NCBI GenBank assembly: GCA_034509735.1
Contig: JACGWO010000005.1
Location: forward strand, 36,176,479 to 36,240,478
From: Sesamum alatum
Taxonomy: Eukaryota; Streptophyta; Magnoliopsida; Lamiales; Pedaliaceae
DNA length: 64,000 nt
Direction: 5' to 3'
The notes under the pieces were generated by a model. That model ran no database searches and was not told the DNA's origin. It saw nothing but the letters and a program-made list of their open reading frames with translations. The translations under genes and the position numbers were made by a program. The number at the start of each line of letters is the position of its first letter. The stretch's first letter is position 1. Of the stretch, positions 1-9,380 are shown in pieces.

Positions 1-127
1 TTCTCATTCTTGGAAATTGTTGTCTCTTTTCTTCATAAAATTTCCTAAATGATTTGAGATTATTATATAACATCTATATAGATTAATGTAATAAAATAAG
101 ATAATAATACAAGAGGTAGAGAACTTA

Positions 128-1400
128 CAGCAGATATGGATCAATTTTATCACAATTCAATAATACATATCTATGTGCTGCTTTCATCTCATCCTCATCA
201 AGATATCTAACTACAATTCGAGAACCAAGTGGTCGCCCTGGATGTGTAGAAATGAATATATTCCCGCAAGGATCTACCATTCCTCTATCATCATTTCGTG
301 GAACCCGATTTAATTGAGTAGGTACATGTGGCTCGATATATGCTGAGCAAAATGTTGAAACTTCTTCAATCGTATATGCTTCAACAATTGAAGCCCCTAC
401 TTAAGCCTGATTTCCAATTTTTTTTTTCAAATGACGTAGAAACCAAAAATTTGTCATAATTTTTCTTAATTTAATATAAATAGTATTATAAATAAAAGAA
501 AAACAATTAACTGGTGAATACCTCTCAAGTGGATACATCTACTGATATTGCACAGGCCCACCAACCTTCGCTCCATATGCAAGATGAATTGGCAAGTGCT
601 CCATTGAGTCAAAAAACCCCGGTGGAAATATCTTTTCAAATTTGCACAATATCTCAACAATGTTCTTTTCAAGTTGTTCCATATGCTCCACACACAACAC
701 CATTGAGCAAATGTCTCGAAAAAAGATGCTAAGCTCTGTTAGTGCTTCCCAAATTGGTCTGGGAAGTACATCTCGAAATGCAATTGGAAGCAATCTTTGT
801 ATGAATATATGGCAATCATGGCTTTTCATCCCATAAAACTTGCATTCATCCTCATTCACACAACGAGCTATGTTCGAGGAATATCCATTAGGTAGTTTAA
901 TGATTTTGTCCAAGAGCACACGTCTTTCTTCTGTGTTTTACTTGAAGTGTAAGATGCTTTGGGCTTGTACACTTTTCCATTGGCACCATCAAATATATAC
1001 ATCTCATGACGACTGCAATATAACTCCAAATCCTTACGTGTTTCAATATTATCCTTTGTATTATCTTTAACATCCATAATAGTATTAAAGATATTATCAA
1101 ACACGTTTTTTTCGATGTGCATCACATCTGAATTATGTCCAATGAGATTTGTGTGCCAATATGATAACTCCCAAAATATGCATCTTTTCACCCAATTATG
1201 CGTTTTGCCAAATCCATCAATTGATTGTGTGCCACCTGGTGGTTTTCCAAAAGTTATATCAGGAAGTCCCTCCACTCTTTCACGCATGTCTTCACCACTT
1301 AAGCGAATTGGTGGTCGGTCATTTTCAATTCTTCCCCTACGGAACTTATAAGCCTGTTTTCTATAAGGATGCTAAAAGTCTGCTCTCTTGTAGTGCTTAA
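128..1400 (-). pseudogene. CACTA (En/Spm) transposase remnant
   Basis: Three stretches on the minus strand read as consecutive parts of a plant CACTA transposase. Positions 1287-868 contain FGKPPGGTQSIDGFGKTHNW and DVMHIEKNVFDNI, typical of the Tnp2 catalytic region. Positions 919-512 contain FYGMKSHDCHIFIQRLLPIA and LPIHLAYGAKVGGPVQYQ, the conserved region downstream of it. Positions 400-128 contain EPHVPTQLNRVPRNDD and GRPLGSRIVVRYLDEDE. An intron-like gap with an AG acceptor lies at about 401-510. The gene is dead: there is a frame change near 900, and a stop directly after GPVQYQ where the family normally has Trp. The N-terminal part beyond 1400 is not recognisable, and I could not place the terminal repeats. 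Confidence 0.85.
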
Positions 1401-2278
1401 CTTAAAGTTTCTTTTTTTGTACTCATTTTACAAGTTGAACTATTTTACAGACTCAAAATTAAGTAATGAATGACGACAATACTTACATGTAAAAAAGATT
1501 TTATTAATTTGGTAATAAAATTAAGTTATTAACTATTTAATTTTTTAGACAGAATGAGTAATTACATATTCATTTTTTAAATATATTTTCTTTAAAAAAT
1601 ATGATAAAATATATTTATTAATATTTTTTTCTAAAAGTGTTTAAATTTTGGTTAAACATATATATCGTCAATTTCTTTTCAAAAGTATTGATATTGATCT
1701 ATTATATATATTAACTTATTACACCTCTTTTAATTTAAATTCTTCACTTATTAAAAATTCTCAGTACGTAGTGGGAAAATAATTCAATGATTATTTCAAC
1801 GTGCAAAACGCTAAAATATATTGAGAATAAAACAATCAATCAAGTATGAGGGGTAATTTCGTCCAACCAGGGAGTAAGTGTTACATTTAATAGTTTCGGG
1901 GGTAAATGTTGCATCAAGGATAATTCAGGAGGGCAAAGAGTATTTATCCCTATCTTTTATTTTATTTAACATATACACATACTTACGTGTATTAAATTTT
2001 TCTTAAATAAATTAAATGACATCATTTCTATAACGTGACGCGTGTATATATTCATTAGAACGAAAGATACAACAAAATTTGAAATACGAAATTCAGTCCC
2101 ACCCAGCGCGTTTATATTTGGATCGTCCGCAGGATGACAATTTACATGCATGCAATAGCTCCATTTTTTTTTAATTAAAGCATGCAGTAGTTTCTTACTA
2201 TAGTTGTTGCTATATTAATATTTATGAATTTATTAATAATTTCCAGTGGTTAAGTATGTCATATATATTGATATATAT
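1401..2278. other. AT-rich intergenic DNA
   Basis: No convincing gene is present. The segment at about 1850-1955 has the look of a degenerate transposon end (phrases such as GGGGTAATTTCGTCC and AGAGTATTTATCCCT), but I could not find its partner. Confidence 0.5.
2270..2278. repeat. Left target-site duplication of the first MULE
   Basis: GATATATAT is repeated exactly at 5411-5419, directly outside the element ends. Confidence 0.85.
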
Positions 2279-2569
2279 GGGATAATTATATTTTTCATCC
2301 CCAAACTTTGCCACTTATTCGGTTTTGGTCCTCCAACATAGGTCCATTACAAAATTGGTCCTCAAACTTCCATTTTTTTCACGCTTTTCGTCCTCACCGT
2401 TAACAATCCGTCAAACTTAACGGAAGATCCGCACGTGAGGCGGATATAGGAGGGAAAATAACAGATTTTTCCCTCCAAATTGATGCTCCTCCCTATTTAT
2501 GTCCTTTCCATAGTACTATATCCACTTTAACACCACATTTTCATCTCAAAAGGTAAGAAAAGCTCCAAA

Positions 2570-3074
2570 ATGAGCACAAGCACCTCATATTCCCACGAAA
2601 ATGCAGCAACTATATTTTGCCATTGTAGTTTTAAGCTTCCATTAATGATGTCGTGGACTCCTCGAAATCCGGGTAGAAGATATCATGCTTGCCCAAATTA
2701 TGGGGTAAGGTTTATTGTTTAATTCAGTAAATAAATGTTGTTTTTTTGTAATATTAGAAGATGAGGTGATGGTTTAAATGAATTGATTTCAGAAGCCCGG
2801 ATATTGTGGATTTTTCAAATGGTGGGATGAAAAAATGTGTGAGAGATCGAAAAAGATAATTCCCCGTTTGTTGAGAAAAATCAACAATTTGGAAGATGAA
2901 GTCAAAAGGTACAAGACCAAGGAAGAAGAATTGGAAAAAGAGAAGGAATCAACAAGAAAAAAGAAGAAGAAACTGGAAAAGTTGATTGCAAATTACACTA
3001 AGAGGCTAAAAATTATATCAATTGTATTTGGTATTTTGATTTGTATTATGATATTAAGAATTATGGCTGTTTGA
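2570..3074 (+). CDS. GRF-type zinc-finger protein with coiled coil and C-terminal membrane anchor (in MULE)
   Basis: Two exons fit well: 2570-2704 and 2793-3074, with a GT/AG intron in phase 0, giving a protein of about 138 aa. Exon 1 holds FCHCSFKLP, then TPRNPGRRYHACPN. Exon 2 opens with GYCGFFKWWDE. The Cys spacing (CxC, C, C) with the G-R-R/Y-F core is the plant GRF zinc-finger signature. Residues about 57-110 are rich in Lys/Glu heptads, a predicted coiled coil, and the last 25 residues include the hydrophobic stretch ISIVFGILICIMIL, a likely membrane anchor. Small GRF/coiled-coil/TM proteins are common in plant genomes and their function is poorly known. The gene is wholly inside the MULE and convergent with the transposase remnant, so it may be cargo or a standard element gene. 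The start ATG at 2570 follows a plausible 5' leader. Confidence 0.7.
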
Positions 3075-3244
3075 TGAAGTATTGTTTAATGATGTATTGT
3101 TTAATTATGGAATTTTGTTGACATTTCAAGTGCATTTAAGTATTATACCCTGTGACAAAATAAATCTGCACCAGAATATACATAAGAACTTCAAAAATGC
3201 CCATAAGTATGCCCATAAAACTGTTCAAAAAGGGACATTAACAA

Positions 3245-4625
3245 GATTCAACAAATTATCTGCACCCGACTGCAGATAGCAATTGCCCCCATGATTTCCC
3301 TTCAATAAACGACCATCAACACCAATCACAGGCCTACAGCCATTTTTGAACCCCATTTTTCATGCATTGAAATAGACATAAAATCTGTCAAATCTTTTCT
3401 GTTCCCCCCTTCTTTATCCGACAGTTTCAGCCTTACAGTGGTACCTGGATTGCTTCTTACTACTCACAGTAATCCCAAATCTGCTTAAATTGTTCCTCCA
3501 TAGTACCTTGCAACAAATTAAGAGCCTTTATTCTTGCTCTCCATGCTTGTGACTTTGAAACATTAGCCTTCAAAGTGGTGGAGAGTTCATTCCTAAACTC
3601 TGATGTGCCAAGCTTAGGATTGTTTTTGAATTTTTTAATGAAAGTTCTCCCAATCCACCCACTCTTAAGGCTTGTGTTGTTATAATTCCAGGAGCATTTA
3701 TCATGAATTGGATTATAACATTTTACTTGCCATGCAGTGTCATCTTGCATTTTGGATACATACACATACCATGTACAATCTTCTTTTTTGCAAGCTGCTC
3801 TCAATCTTTTTTTGTCATTCTTTTGAAATCTAACCATTATACCTCTTCTCAAACAATGGCTTTCAATTGCAAACTTAGCCTCTTCCTTACAGCTGAAAAT
3901 CAAACCAAGTTTAATTTCAGGATTCTTGCCTTCATTCCTAGGATTATACAATGGATGTTTCATCTTTTCTTCCTCATCACTTGAGCCACTTGCAAATTCA
4001 TCATCAGATCCCACACAGTCTTTTTCACCCTCCCCATCTTGCAGCCTATTATACATACCCTCACTAATGTATTCATTACCCTCAATCCCAACTCAACATA
4101 TTTCTCAAATAACCTATCATCTTCAGACATATCATAATCACTATAAAAAAACACACCCTCATCCTCAGTTTTAGCCCCCTCAGCACCCTCAGCCCCCTCA
4201 TCACCCTTAGCCCCCTCATGCACCACAACCCTCTCAGTCCCCATCCCCGTATCCCAACCAGATTCATCAACAACAATAGAGTCATTACCTAAAAATCTCA
4301 CTATCAACTGCTCCAGCCATATCCAGGTGTTCTAAAAAATATATCAACTTCAAAGCTTTTAGGTATGTATTTTTTTATTCCATACACATCTGCATCTTTC
4401 TCAATTGCTTTACATTGTCTGTCAAGGTTCTTGCCATGTTTAATTCAGAACCTGATTCTGACTCTTTCTTAAAACCCCAACTCCTCAGCATACCCCCACA
4501 TATCTAGCATACCTATTTGATCTATGTCAGCAAAATCAAAGTACTCTATATCCCCTCCTATATACTCTCTGTGTGGAGTATGTTTCATCACTCCACCATA
4601 ATGTATTTTCAGTGTAAAACAACTA
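3245..4625 (-). pseudogene. mudrA-like MULE transposase, truncated and frameshifted
   Basis: Minus-strand reading order: 4625-4480 encodes IHYGGVMKHTPHREYIGG and FDFADIDQIGMLDMWGYAEE, the N-terminal domain of plant mudrA-like proteins. It is followed by an acidic linker (4307 to about 4090) and then by 4056-3460 with the MuDR DNA-binding region, including LGLIFSCKEEAKFAIESHCL, KNDKKRLRAACKKEDCTW and WIGRTFIKKF, ending QIWDYCE and a stop. Just beyond, about 3360-3250 still encodes GCRPVIGVDGRLLKG, the first catalytic-Asp block of the DDE domain. Nothing of the second or third catalytic blocks, SWIM finger or zinc knuckle remains. Breaks seen: a stop after AEELGF, a frame change near 4075-4090, and the stop at 3460. 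It cannot encode an active transposase. Confidence 0.8.
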
Positions 4626-5410
4626 GGATCCCCTATTAAACCTAATTATATTGTTTCATTTAATATTCAACAAGAAACAAAAACAAACAAAACAGAAAAT
4701 CCATCAAAATTATATCCTCAGCAACAGAAATAGAAACACAAATTCAGCAAGAATCCAATACAAAATAATCTAAAATTCTAATAAAATAAGCAGAAACAGA
4801 AAACCCAACAACAGAAACTACATAATGGATTCGACAAGAATCCAAGAATTCTCAAATTTTAGAATAAAATTTAGAAATAATATAACAAAATCAGCAAAGA
4901 CTTACCATAATCCGGAGTGAAATCCAACGCGTACTTGTAGCGCCTTGCCATCATCCACTAGCAAATTTCAGCAAATCGCAATTTGGCTCGAACAACAACC
5001 GCGTCGCAATCGAAACTTCCACAGCAATTTATGGTTCAAAATTTGTGGGTTTTGCTTAAAAGGGATAATTTAACATGGAAACTACAGAAAATGGAGATTT
5101 TAATCGAAGGAGAAAATCATTTGGGTTAGGGATTTGGGTGAGATAGATAGGGGGATTTTTTGGGGAAGTTTTCTCAAGTATCGAAGAACCCTATTGTGAA
5201 ATTAGGGCTTTTGGCTGCCTAATTTCAGCATTCTCCGCCTCACATGCCTCTCACGTGCGGCTCTTTCGTTAGGTTTGACGGATTGTTAACGGCGGGGATG
5301 AAAAGCGTGAAAAAAATGGAGATTTGAGGACCAATTTTGTAATGGACCTATGTTGGAGAACCAAAACTTAATAAGCGGCAAAGTTTGGGGACGAAATTTG
5401 TAATTATCCC

Positions 5411-5505
5411 GATATATATAATGAATAATTTAAGTATCATTCATGTTTAAAATATAATTTGAATTATTATATATGCCACAAGCATATTTCTGATACAAGA
5501 TAAAA
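5411..5505. other. Short AT-rich gap between two MULE-type insertions
   Basis: It contains only the right target duplication of the 3.1 kb MULE (5411-5419) and the left target duplication of the following MITE (5496-5505). Confidence 0.6.
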
Positions 5506-5989
5506 GGGAAAATAACATTTTTGGTCCCACAAGTTAGGCCCGTTTCACTTTTGGTACCATTCGTTACGGGATTGAATTTTTGGTCCCGTAACTTATAAAA
5601 TTTCACACTTTTGGTCCTCATCCACTTTTTCGTTCGTTTTTTAACGGTGTCGACCATATTCCCAATAGGTGGCCGTTAAGTATTTTTTGTTGGAGGGAAA
5701 ATTGATGCGTTTTTCAACTTGACAACACTTTGGCGGGGACAGGTATATAACTATTTTGAGGGAAAAAAATAAAATTTGAAGGAAATTAGGGCAAGGAAAG
5801 GGGATTTATCTTCTCTAGCAAAAATTGAATTTTCCCTAAAAAAAAAAATTCTTAAAAGATAAATGAAAAAGTGTGATGACCAAAACTACAAATTTTGATA
5901 AGTTACGGGACCAAAAGTGTCAATCCCGTAATGAATGAGACCAAAAGTGGAAAGGGCCTAACTTATGGGACCAAAAATGCTATTTTCCC
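5506..5989. mobile_element. MULE-type MITE, 484 bp
   Basis: The left end begins GGGAAAATAACATTTTTGG and the right end closes with its near-perfect inverse (ATGCTATTTTCCC). The inverted similarity extends more than 100 bp inward through the GGTCCC/GGGACC phrases. It is flanked by the exact 10-bp direct repeat CAAGATAAAA at 5496-5505 and 5990-5999. It has no coding capacity. Duplication length and long TIRs point to a Mutator-like non-autonomous element. Confidence 0.85.
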
Positions 5990-7324
5990 CAAGATAAAAT
6001 ATAGACTGAAAAAAAAAAAAAAATGAAATGGGTTGTTGGAGAGAATTTTCTTTAACTTGGAATGAGTGGTCATTTTTTGGAATAGGTTTTGTAACGATTG
6101 TCTACATGTTCGTTGTAGATGTGTTACAAAAATTTTGTAACGCCTTTAGAAAAGCCGTTCAAAATTTGGGCAGACCCTTGTAACAGTTTGCTGAAACTGT
6201 TACGATGGTTGACCGATATACGAAATTTATTGAATTAATTTCTAAATGCATTTTGTACATGCTTTTGCAATGACATTCTTTAAAGAATTTCCTCCGTATT
6301 TTGGAACAATTCTTTTTACACAATATTTGTAATTTTACAGCGCTTTTGTAATTTTACAGCGCTTTTGGGATGGGAGTTGTACCTCTTTTTGGAATGAGTT
6401 TTGTACATCTTTTTGGAACAGATTATGTACCTCGTGGGAACAGGTTTTTTTCCCTCTTGTGTGAACAATTTTTGTACCTTTTTTGGGGAATGGGCTTTGT
6501 AACGACTTTATGTTATACGTTGGTATTGGATTACAATATTCGTTACGAAAATTGGTACAAGATTAAAATATTATTTTCTTTAATAAAGTTATTTTATATT
6601 ACTTTTAAATAGTTTTTAAAATTTAAATTAATTTAATGTTTTTATTATAATAATTTATTTGAATTATAATTTATATTTTTTTAAAATTCTTAAATTTGGA
6701 ATATTTAAATAAATTGAAATGCAATTAAATATTAATAACATAATTAACAAAATAAAATCAATATTAATTTAAAAAGTATTTTAATACAACTTAGAAAAAA
6801 TAAAAGATCCCTAATCTAAATCGACCTCCCCATCAGCAACGTCCGCATCGTCCTATCATCGTTGTCGGAGGATCAGCTGGATGCTGGGACCGATCGGGCG
6901 ACCAAGGAGTGGGTAGATTCGTCATCATATGCACGATCACCTCCTTGATCCTTGTGACCCAATGATCTAGATGTAGGCGTGCCGTTGGCAGTGTCGATGT
7001 ATGTGTTCGGCTGGGGTTTGAGGGTCCAACAACTGAGGTGTGGGCATTTGAACCCAAACTGATGACACGTCCCTTGTTCAGAAACACCTTGAACATGTCC
7101 TCATTGTTGCAAATCCACCAGTAAGCAAGCTGCAAGTTTATGGGCAATTTTTTTTTTTTAATAAATAATCGATCAAATAAACATTTGAAAACGTAAATTA
7201 TTTTTTTTTGGGGAATTTTTATCTTTAGATTGTCGAACAGAACCACTGCAGCTCCTGCGGAACTTGCTGCAAACATCCTCAGGGATGGAAAAAATGGCCG
7301 CGCACCACAACATTGATGGTGCTG
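5990..7324. other. Unassigned region with short repeats and a GC-richer patch
   Basis: The 20-mer TGTAATTTTACAGCGCTTTT occurs twice in tandem at about 6328-6367. It is followed by degenerate repeats of a TTTTTGGAA...GTAC phrase to about 6510. At 6830-7130 there is a GC-richer patch with a minus-strand open frame, probably a decayed transposon fragment, but I cannot assign it. Positions 6540-6830 are featureless AT-rich DNA. Confidence 0.4.
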
Positions 7325-7600
7325 ACGAAAACTCTGAATGATGACGTTTTTATGAATTGCTTGCAAATCAGTCGGAAAAAAAAAATCGTTCAAAAAATCC
7401 ATCTCTAATTTTTTACGTCGTTATTATTCAAAAATGGAAAATCCGCAATGATATGTTTAGGCCACTGAATTGCTCATAACTGTGAAAGAAATATGTATTA
7501 CAACACAATGGAATGACACATAAAAAATAAGTATATTTTCTTATATACGTTTATAAAAAATCATCTACTGTTACACTACATCATCCAATCGAACCATCCA
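7325..7600. repeat. F segment copy 0 (left edge of the gene array)
   Basis: This segment matches 55718-55951 and about 60755-61022 at the other end of the array. Shared phrases include GACGTTTTTATGAATTG, TTTAGGCCACTGAATTG and ATGTATTACAACACAAT. Here it directly precedes the first array unit, whose homology begins at about 7608. It is non-coding and serves as a boundary marker for the array. Confidence 0.75.
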
Positions 7601-8109
7601 ATTTTAAATCCAATTGTTAGATAAGGTCACACAGACACCATATATATTACATGCCTTTAGGGTTCAAACAAATTCAGTTAACAAATGTCGAGATATCATA
7701 TTTTGAAAATTTGGATAGTTTTGCTGATAAAATTTTCAATGAGATTTTCGTCAATTTTGAAGTTATTTTGAAATTCATTGATAATACCATTGGAAAATTT
7801 ATAACTGTTTTGGAATATTCCTCCAAAATTAGGGTTTCAAACGACTTTTTTAGCTATTTTGTCGACAGATTTTTTGAATTTCGATTCGCACCATTTTTTT
7901 TTGGTTCTCATGCCGAATTCAATTTCTTATCAACAACCTTATAGACTGATTTTTCATTAATTTTTTTTAATTATTACCCTTTTGATTATTTCCAACTGAA
8001 ACACCAACATATTTTGGAACGAAAAATATACAACTTTTCGACAGTCTTCTTTCGTCGAAAAATCCATAACAAAACCTTAGAAACCAACACCTACAAATAA
8101 AATGTCGGC

Positions 8110-8134
8110 AATCAATTGAAAATTCCAATTGATT
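8110..8134. repeat. Spacer hairpin 1 (9-bp perfect inverted repeat)
   Basis: AATCAATTG and CAATTGATT pair around a 7-nt loop. The element lies about 0.79 kb before the gene start and recurs at the corresponding place in nearly every unit (for example 20963, 32261, 38737). It is decayed in the unit before copy 2. Confidence 0.65.
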
Positions 8135-8147
8135 TTACGACGAATTT

Positions 8148-8180
8148 CCGACGGTGTTACACATCAGGCCTAACCGTCGG
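8148..8180. repeat. Spacer hairpin 2 (8-bp perfect inverted repeat)
   Basis: CCGACGGT and ACCGTCGG pair around a 17-nt loop, immediately after hairpin 1. It is conserved in most units and damaged in a few, for example near 43088. It could be a cruciform or the relic of a small inverted-repeat transposon; no function is shown. Confidence 0.65.
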
Positions 8181-8714
8181 ATAAACAAATTAAGTCATCA
8201 AAAACTTCGTCTGAATTTTCCTATGGATGTTTTCCGTAGGAGAAACCGTTTTAAATATGAGTACTCAATTCCTATGAATACAATATATAACCGAATTCAT
8301 TTTCTTAAAACAAATTGGATTGTATCCTTTAATACATATTATATATATAAAATGTCACTACAAATTTTCTTTCTTGGATAAAATCGATTACACGTTCCTT
8401 ATATGCGTGGCTTATTATAGATATATATGTATGAAACTCATTAAGACTCATTTCCAATAAAAAATCAGATCCATTGTACACTTAGTGAATTGGTCGTCCT
8501 CAATGTAAATAATACATGTAATAAAATTTACAATAAAAATCCAATCTACTATACAACTCATGCATTGATTGAAAATGATGTATAGATTGAATATACAATC
8601 TATTATACAATTGATGCAATTATTAAAAACACTGCACCTTAAATGTAATAAATTTATAAATAAAAATACAATCCAATATACAACTAGGGCATTTATTGAA
8701 AATAATGTATACGA

Positions 8715-8842
8715 CACGTGTACGAAGATGTTGGAGGGCTTCATACATGCTTTTATAACTGAATGAATTTACATTCTATATACTAGTATGGTGACATTAA
8801 TTTGTTCCGAGGGAGGGGGTTCACAATATTTCACTATAAAAA
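8715..8842 (+). promoter_or_regulatory. Promoter of the array gene (G-box and TATA box), representative copy 1
   Basis: A CACGTG G-box sits at 8715-8720 (-184 from the ATG). A G-rich tract lies at about 8807-8819 and a TATA box, TATAAAAA, at 8835-8842 (-64). The TATA position predicts a start of transcription near 8866-8870 and a 5' leader of only about 30 nt. The same spacing is found before other copies. The G-box is changed to CACATG before copies 10, 13 and 14, to CACGAG before copy 19 and to CATGTG before copy 20. The TATA box becomes TTTAAAAA in copies 19 and 20. G-boxes bind bZIP and bHLH factors in plants; the actual regulator is unknown. Confidence 0.7.
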
Positions 8843-8898
8843 CAATCACCTCTCACGAAGATTTTCACCAACCCAAAATTTGACAAAGCATTGCAATC

Positions 8899-9333
8899 AT
8901 GTCGAGAGCATATTTCTTTGTTATTTTGCTGGCTGTGCTTTTCGCAATCCCTGCCTTCGCAAAAGACAAATTTGGCGTCGGGCAAGAGCTGGTCAAGCGC
9001 AAGCCACACCATCCACCTAGACATGCACCAGCACCAGCACCAACACCAAAGCTTATTTCAGCACATTCACAAGTACCGAACGATGATGCTGAATTAGACG
9101 AGGAAATTATTGAGATAGAACTCAAGGACAAGCGACGTCATCCACATAAACATGCACCAGCACCAGCACCAAAGGCCAAAGCACCACGTTCGATAGTATC
9201 GGACGATGTAGAGGAATTTAATCAAAACAAGCGCAAACACAAGCCGTCTCATCCGTCTTCAAGTGCACCAGCACCTTCACTAAAGCACAAGAAGCAACCC
9301 CCTTCAGGATCCAACTTATTTGGATTGTTTTAG
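8899..9333 (+). CDS. Secreted three-module His/Pro-rich protein, array copy 1
   Basis: 144 aa, intronless, no Cys in the mature part. Residues 1-21 form a clear signal peptide (hydrophobic core FFVILLAVLFAIP, cleavage after AFA), so the product enters the secretory pathway. In the 142-aa consensus, three modules follow: 33-73, 74-108 and 109-142. Each begins with basic His/Pro sequence (KRKPHHPPRH; KRRHPHKH; KRKHKPSHPP) and then an APAP(T/A/S)P motif of the kind hydroxylated and arabinogalactosylated in plants. Modules 1 and 2 end in acidic stretches (NDDAELDEE; SDDVEEF); module 3 ends in GSNLFGLF. KR/RR/KK pairs at module borders resemble processing sites. This copy has two extra residues (one more AP), a Lys at 22, and other changes (P50L, P53A, H75D, P118S, P126L). 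Function unknown; options are a cell-wall AGP-like protein, a metal-binding or cationic defence protein, or a peptide precursor. Confidence 0.85.
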   Translation: MSRAYFFVILLAVLFAIPAFAKDKFGVGQELVKRKPHHPPRHAPAPAPTPKLISAHSQVPNDDAELDEEIIEIELKDKRRHPHKHAPAPAPKAKAPRSIVSDDVEEFNQNKRKHKPSHPSSSAPAPSLKHKKQPPSGSNLFGLF

Positions 9334-9380
9334 ATTAATTACCAAAAAATAAAAAATATTGCTGGTGAATAAAAATGTTT
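9334..9380 (+). terminator. Polyadenylation-type 3' end of copy 1 (representative)
   Basis: Two AATAAA signals, at 9348-9353 and 9368-9373, lie 15-40 nt after the stop. The arrangement is repeated after every copy. Confidence 0.55.

Larger units (their letters stand above)
2279..5410. mobile_element. MULE (Mutator-like element), 3.1 kb, with target duplications
   Basis: The ends are long inverted repeats. The left arm (2279 to about 2440) and the right arm (about 5235-5410) carry the same phrases in opposite orientation: the element starts GGGATAATTA and ends TAATTATCCC, and both arms contain CGGATTGTTAACGG-type sequence. The identical 9-bp direct repeat GATATATAT flanks it at 2270-2278 and 5411-5419. 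That length is the target duplication typical of Mutator-like elements. Inside are a two-exon GRF zinc-finger gene on the plus strand and, convergent to it, a truncated mudrA-like transposase on the minus strand. Because most of the transposase catalytic domain is missing, the element is a non-autonomous deletion derivative. Confidence 0.9.

Noticed and set aside
6370..6612. Plus-strand open frame MGVVPLFGMSFVHLFG...
   Set aside because: It is made of degenerate TTTTTGGAA...GTAC repeats and has no domain or gene context.
6833..7402. Minus-strand open frame of 189 codons
   Set aside because: It crosses from the F segment through a T-run into a GC-richer patch, with low-complexity breaks. I could not support it as a gene.
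8154..8381. Seventy-five-codon open stretch (LHIRPNRRINKLSHQK...) repeated in most spacers
   Set aside because: It has no ATG at its start, lies in AT-rich spacer next to the hairpins and shows no domain. Conservation follows that of the whole unit.
8410..8430. TA-rich run as a possible regulatory element
   Set aside because: It varies freely in length between units, as a microsatellite does, and is best read as neutral slippage.
8891..9097. Plus-strand frame shifted against the gene (MQSCREHISL...HQHQHQ)
   Set aside because: Shadow of the real gene: its His/Gln repeats are the shifted reading of the APAP codons. In copies 9, 11, 12 and 13 it joins the real body only because of the 2-nt deletion.
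8865..9131. Antisense open frame of about 86-92 codons (MCLSSISIISSSNSAS...) overlapping many gene copies
   Set aside because: It is a by-product of the GC-biased, Pro/His-rich coding strand. It has no promoter or leader of its own and persists only because the gene itself is conserved.
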